Shown here one piece after another: positions 4,824 to 6,072 of a stretch of DNA of 6,072 nucleotides. The stretch is from Paludibacteraceae bacterium (GTDB lineage: Bacteria; Bacteroidota; Bacteroidia; Bacteroidales; Paludibacteraceae). Every line of letters starts with the position of its first letter. Within the stretch, counting starts at the first letter, position 1. The notes beneath the pieces are model-generated. The model worked only from the letters and a program-made list of their open reading frames with translations, was not told the DNA's origin and ran no database searches. The stretch spans positions 1-6,072 of the forward strand of contig JAFPLG010000067.1 in assembly GCA_017402895.1 (NCBI GenBank), in the 5' to 3' direction. A program made the translations under genes and the position numbers.

Positions 4824-5592
4824 CGAGCATCTTTTCGATGCTGCGGATTTTCTTTTTGAAGCGGTTTTGCTTCAGACCGGGTGTTGTCAGAGCTGTACCT
4901 ATGCAATACTTACTAATCTTAAGCGGATGGATCCGCAGGTCTTGCATGATATGCGTCATCTTGGACGGCTGGTTTCCGTCGCGTTTGAGCTCGATGATGA
5001 CGAGATTCGGATAGGTCATGGTCAGGCCGCTCACTACGTTTTCCCACACCAGGTCCATGTCGATAGTCAGTCGTTCGGTCTTGGCGCGATTGACGAGTGT
5101 GATACGACGGAAGGTAGTACGCAGATGTGGCGTTATCTCCTGCCAGTGGTATCGTGATTTTTGTTCGATAAAATCGGCCACTTTCACGTCCTGTTTACCA
5201 TGTCCGACCGTATTAGAACGGATAGCAAAGCCGGGTACGGAGATGCGCTTCTTCTTAGTGCGTCCTTTGTTGTTCTTTCGTTTTATCTCGAGGAAGGTGA
5301 GGTGGCTATCCACGTACTGGCGTACACGTATCTTCTGGCGCACGAGTTGCCGATCGTGGTGGCGGATGTACATATCGAGCGTGTCGGTATCGTAGTACAT
5401 CGTGTCGTAGGTGGCGATGCGGCGGCCGTCGATCTCCTGGGCATAGTAGTCAGCTTGGGCAGCCCGGAGAATAGCAGGAAGCACAGACAAGGGAACCGCG
5501 AACTTGGTGTCGATGCGGTTCATCAGTTTGACGCTCTCCATCTCGCCAAGCGAGATAGGATCAAACTTATTTATCGCTGAAGATATACTCAA
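4810..5592 (-). CDS. VTC domain protein (polyphosphate-polymerase-like, 260 aa)
   Basis: The pattern fits the VTC branch of the triphosphate tunnel metalloenzymes. Basic and acidic residues expected to line the tunnel are all present and in order: Lys30 in NRIDTKF, the YYDTDTLDMY segment (66-75), Arg89 and Arg91 in KIRVRQY, Glu102 and Lys104 in FLEIKRK, the Arg162-Arg163 strand, Glu201 and Lys203 in IIELKR, and Lys225 and Lys228 in HPLKISKYC. Length fits bacterial VTC proteins. In yeast the VTC4 domain makes polyphosphate from ATP; the activity of bacterial relatives paired with DUF4956 is less certain. It has no signal peptide, so it is cytosolic, probably held by DUF4956. The start is probably the TTG at 5592: an in-frame TAA lies three codons upstream, and the conserved stretch FDPISLGEMESVKLMNR precedes the first ATG. 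This gives a 26-bp overlap with the gene before it. The next candidate start is Met18. The C-terminal residues HNP and the stop lie inside the heptamer repeat. Confidence 0.9.
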   Translation of the reverse strand: MSISSAINKFDPISLGEMESVKLMNRIDTKFAVPLSVLPAILRAAQADYYAQEIDGRRIATYDTMYYDTDTLDMYIRHHDRQLVRQKIRVRQYVDSHLTFLEIKRKNNKGRTKKKRISVPGFAIRSNTVGHGKQDVKVADFIEQKSRYHWQEITPHLRTTFRRITLVNRAKTERLTIDMDLVWENVVSGLTMTYPNLVIIELKRDGNQPSKMTHIMQDLRIHPLKISKYCIGTALTTPGLKQNRFKKKIRSIEKMLAHNP

Positions 5593-6072
5593 ATACTTTT
5601 ACGCTAAATAACTTGCCGTTAGGCAGGTAGTTGTACTGCTTGGCCTTGGTGCCATTGGCGTTCCACTCGTACTTGCGGATACGCACGGGTCGATTGCGGT
5701 CGTTGTACTCCACCTCTTCGAGCACCTTGCCCGTCTTATCATCGTAGGAATACGTGACGCGGCTCTTCTGGCCGTAGGAGGCGTACTCGATTTCTTCGAT
5801 ACAACGTCCCTGGCTATCATAGACCTTGACGTGGTCGAGCCAGCGGGTCTTGGACTTAGCGTCGGTGTTCCACTCCTTGACGGTCAGGTTCTTGCGTTTC
5901 GCACGCTTCGCCAACTGCTCGGGGGTCAGCAGGCTTTGGGCCAAAAGCGGAACCAAGAATAAGGAACCAAGAGCCAAGACAAATATGATAACGAATACTA
6001 AAATAAAAAAGCGTTTGCAGGCAAGTGCGCCGCAAGTAAAAGATAATGAGGCGTTTATGGCGGATACGATTC
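5567..6072 (-). CDS. Exported protein with tandem YD-like strand repeats, 5' end outside window
   Basis: This gene opens the visible part of the operon. The mature region carries about four repeats of 22-26 residues, each a pair of beta strands around a polar G or N turn: VKVYDSQGRCIEEIEY, VTYSYDDKTGKVLEEVEY, RIRKYEWNANGTKAKQY, then NYLPNGKLFSVKVFEYIF. They resemble the YD/MORN-like repeats common in secreted Bacteroidota proteins, but I cannot name a family. Ahead of them is a hydrophobic segment beginning KRFFILVFV and ending LLAQS, a good signal peptide ending near LLA. A TTG start at 5977 would cut this segment and remove its basic residues, so it is disfavoured. Upstream the frame stays open to the window edge with no ATG, GTG or TTG, so the start is probably beyond 6072; 167 residues are visible. 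The stop overlaps the VTC gene by 26 bp. Periplasmic or surface location is inferred. Confidence 0.7.
   Translation of the reverse strand, partial: IVSAINASLSFTCGALACKRFFILVFVIIFVLALGSLFLVPLLAQSLLTPEQLAKRAKRKNLTVKEWNTDAKSKTRWLDHVKVYDSQGRCIEEIEYASYGQKSRVTYSYDDKTGKVLEEVEYNDRNRPVRIRKYEWNANGTKAKQYNYLPNGKLFSVKVFEYIFSDK

Noticed and set aside
4857..4878. GAAGC/GCTTC inverted repeat followed by AGACCGG as another copy of the micro-repeat
   Set aside because: It lies in the conserved VTC coding region, the element order is reversed and the spacing differs; chance is the simpler explanation.

Overview
The window looks like a chromosomal segment of a Bacteroidales bacterium (phylum Bacteroidota). Three promoters fit the phylum's sigma-factor consensus exactly: a -33 TTG, a 20-nt spacer and a -7 box TAnnTTTG. 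Gene families usual in the phylum agree: VTC-domain protein, DUF4956, DUF2490 and a tiny secreted beta-rich protein. I see no tRNA, rRNA, CRISPR array, transposase or integrase.

Layout. (1) 3-1193, plus strand: the 3' part of an all-helical, coiled-coil-like protein of unknown function. It converges on (2) a 126-residue basic protein of unknown function (1241-1621, minus); one perfect 12-bp-stem terminator serves both. (3) 1622-1790: the long leader and promoter of the 126-residue gene, filled by an array of about nine 11-bp units in one phase. (4) 1819-2442, minus: an HD-domain protein, probably a metal-dependent phosphohydrolase, with a nearly leaderless promoter that is 24/31 identical to the previous one. 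(5) 2443-2812: a 370-bp gap holding that promoter, a dispersed AGACC/hairpin repeat, a plus-strand promoter and a roughly 105-nt possibly structured leader for (6) a 94-residue secreted protein (2813-3097, plus). A strong bidirectional terminator follows. (7) 3155-6072, minus: a four-gene operon whose promoter lies beyond the right edge. In transcription order it encodes an exported repeat protein (5' end outside the window), a VTC-domain protein (polyphosphate-polymerase-like tunnel fold), a DUF4956 inner-membrane protein and a DUF2490 outer-membrane beta-barrel candidate. Overlaps of 26 bp and 4 bp and a 33-bp gap show tight coupling.

The operon reads as an envelope system: a cytosolic VTC tunnel domain that handles a polyphosphate- or nucleotide-type substrate, its usual membrane partner DUF4956, and two exported components. 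The substrate is not known from the sequence. The most unusual structures are small repeats at gene boundaries. A GGGTTAT heptamer (five copies, G-quadruplex-capable) holds the stop codon of the VTC gene and lies just ahead of the DUF4956 start. An AGACC/hairpin micro-repeat forms most of the signal peptide of the DUF2490 protein, is read in two frames there, and recurs in the intergenic gap at about 2.5 kb.
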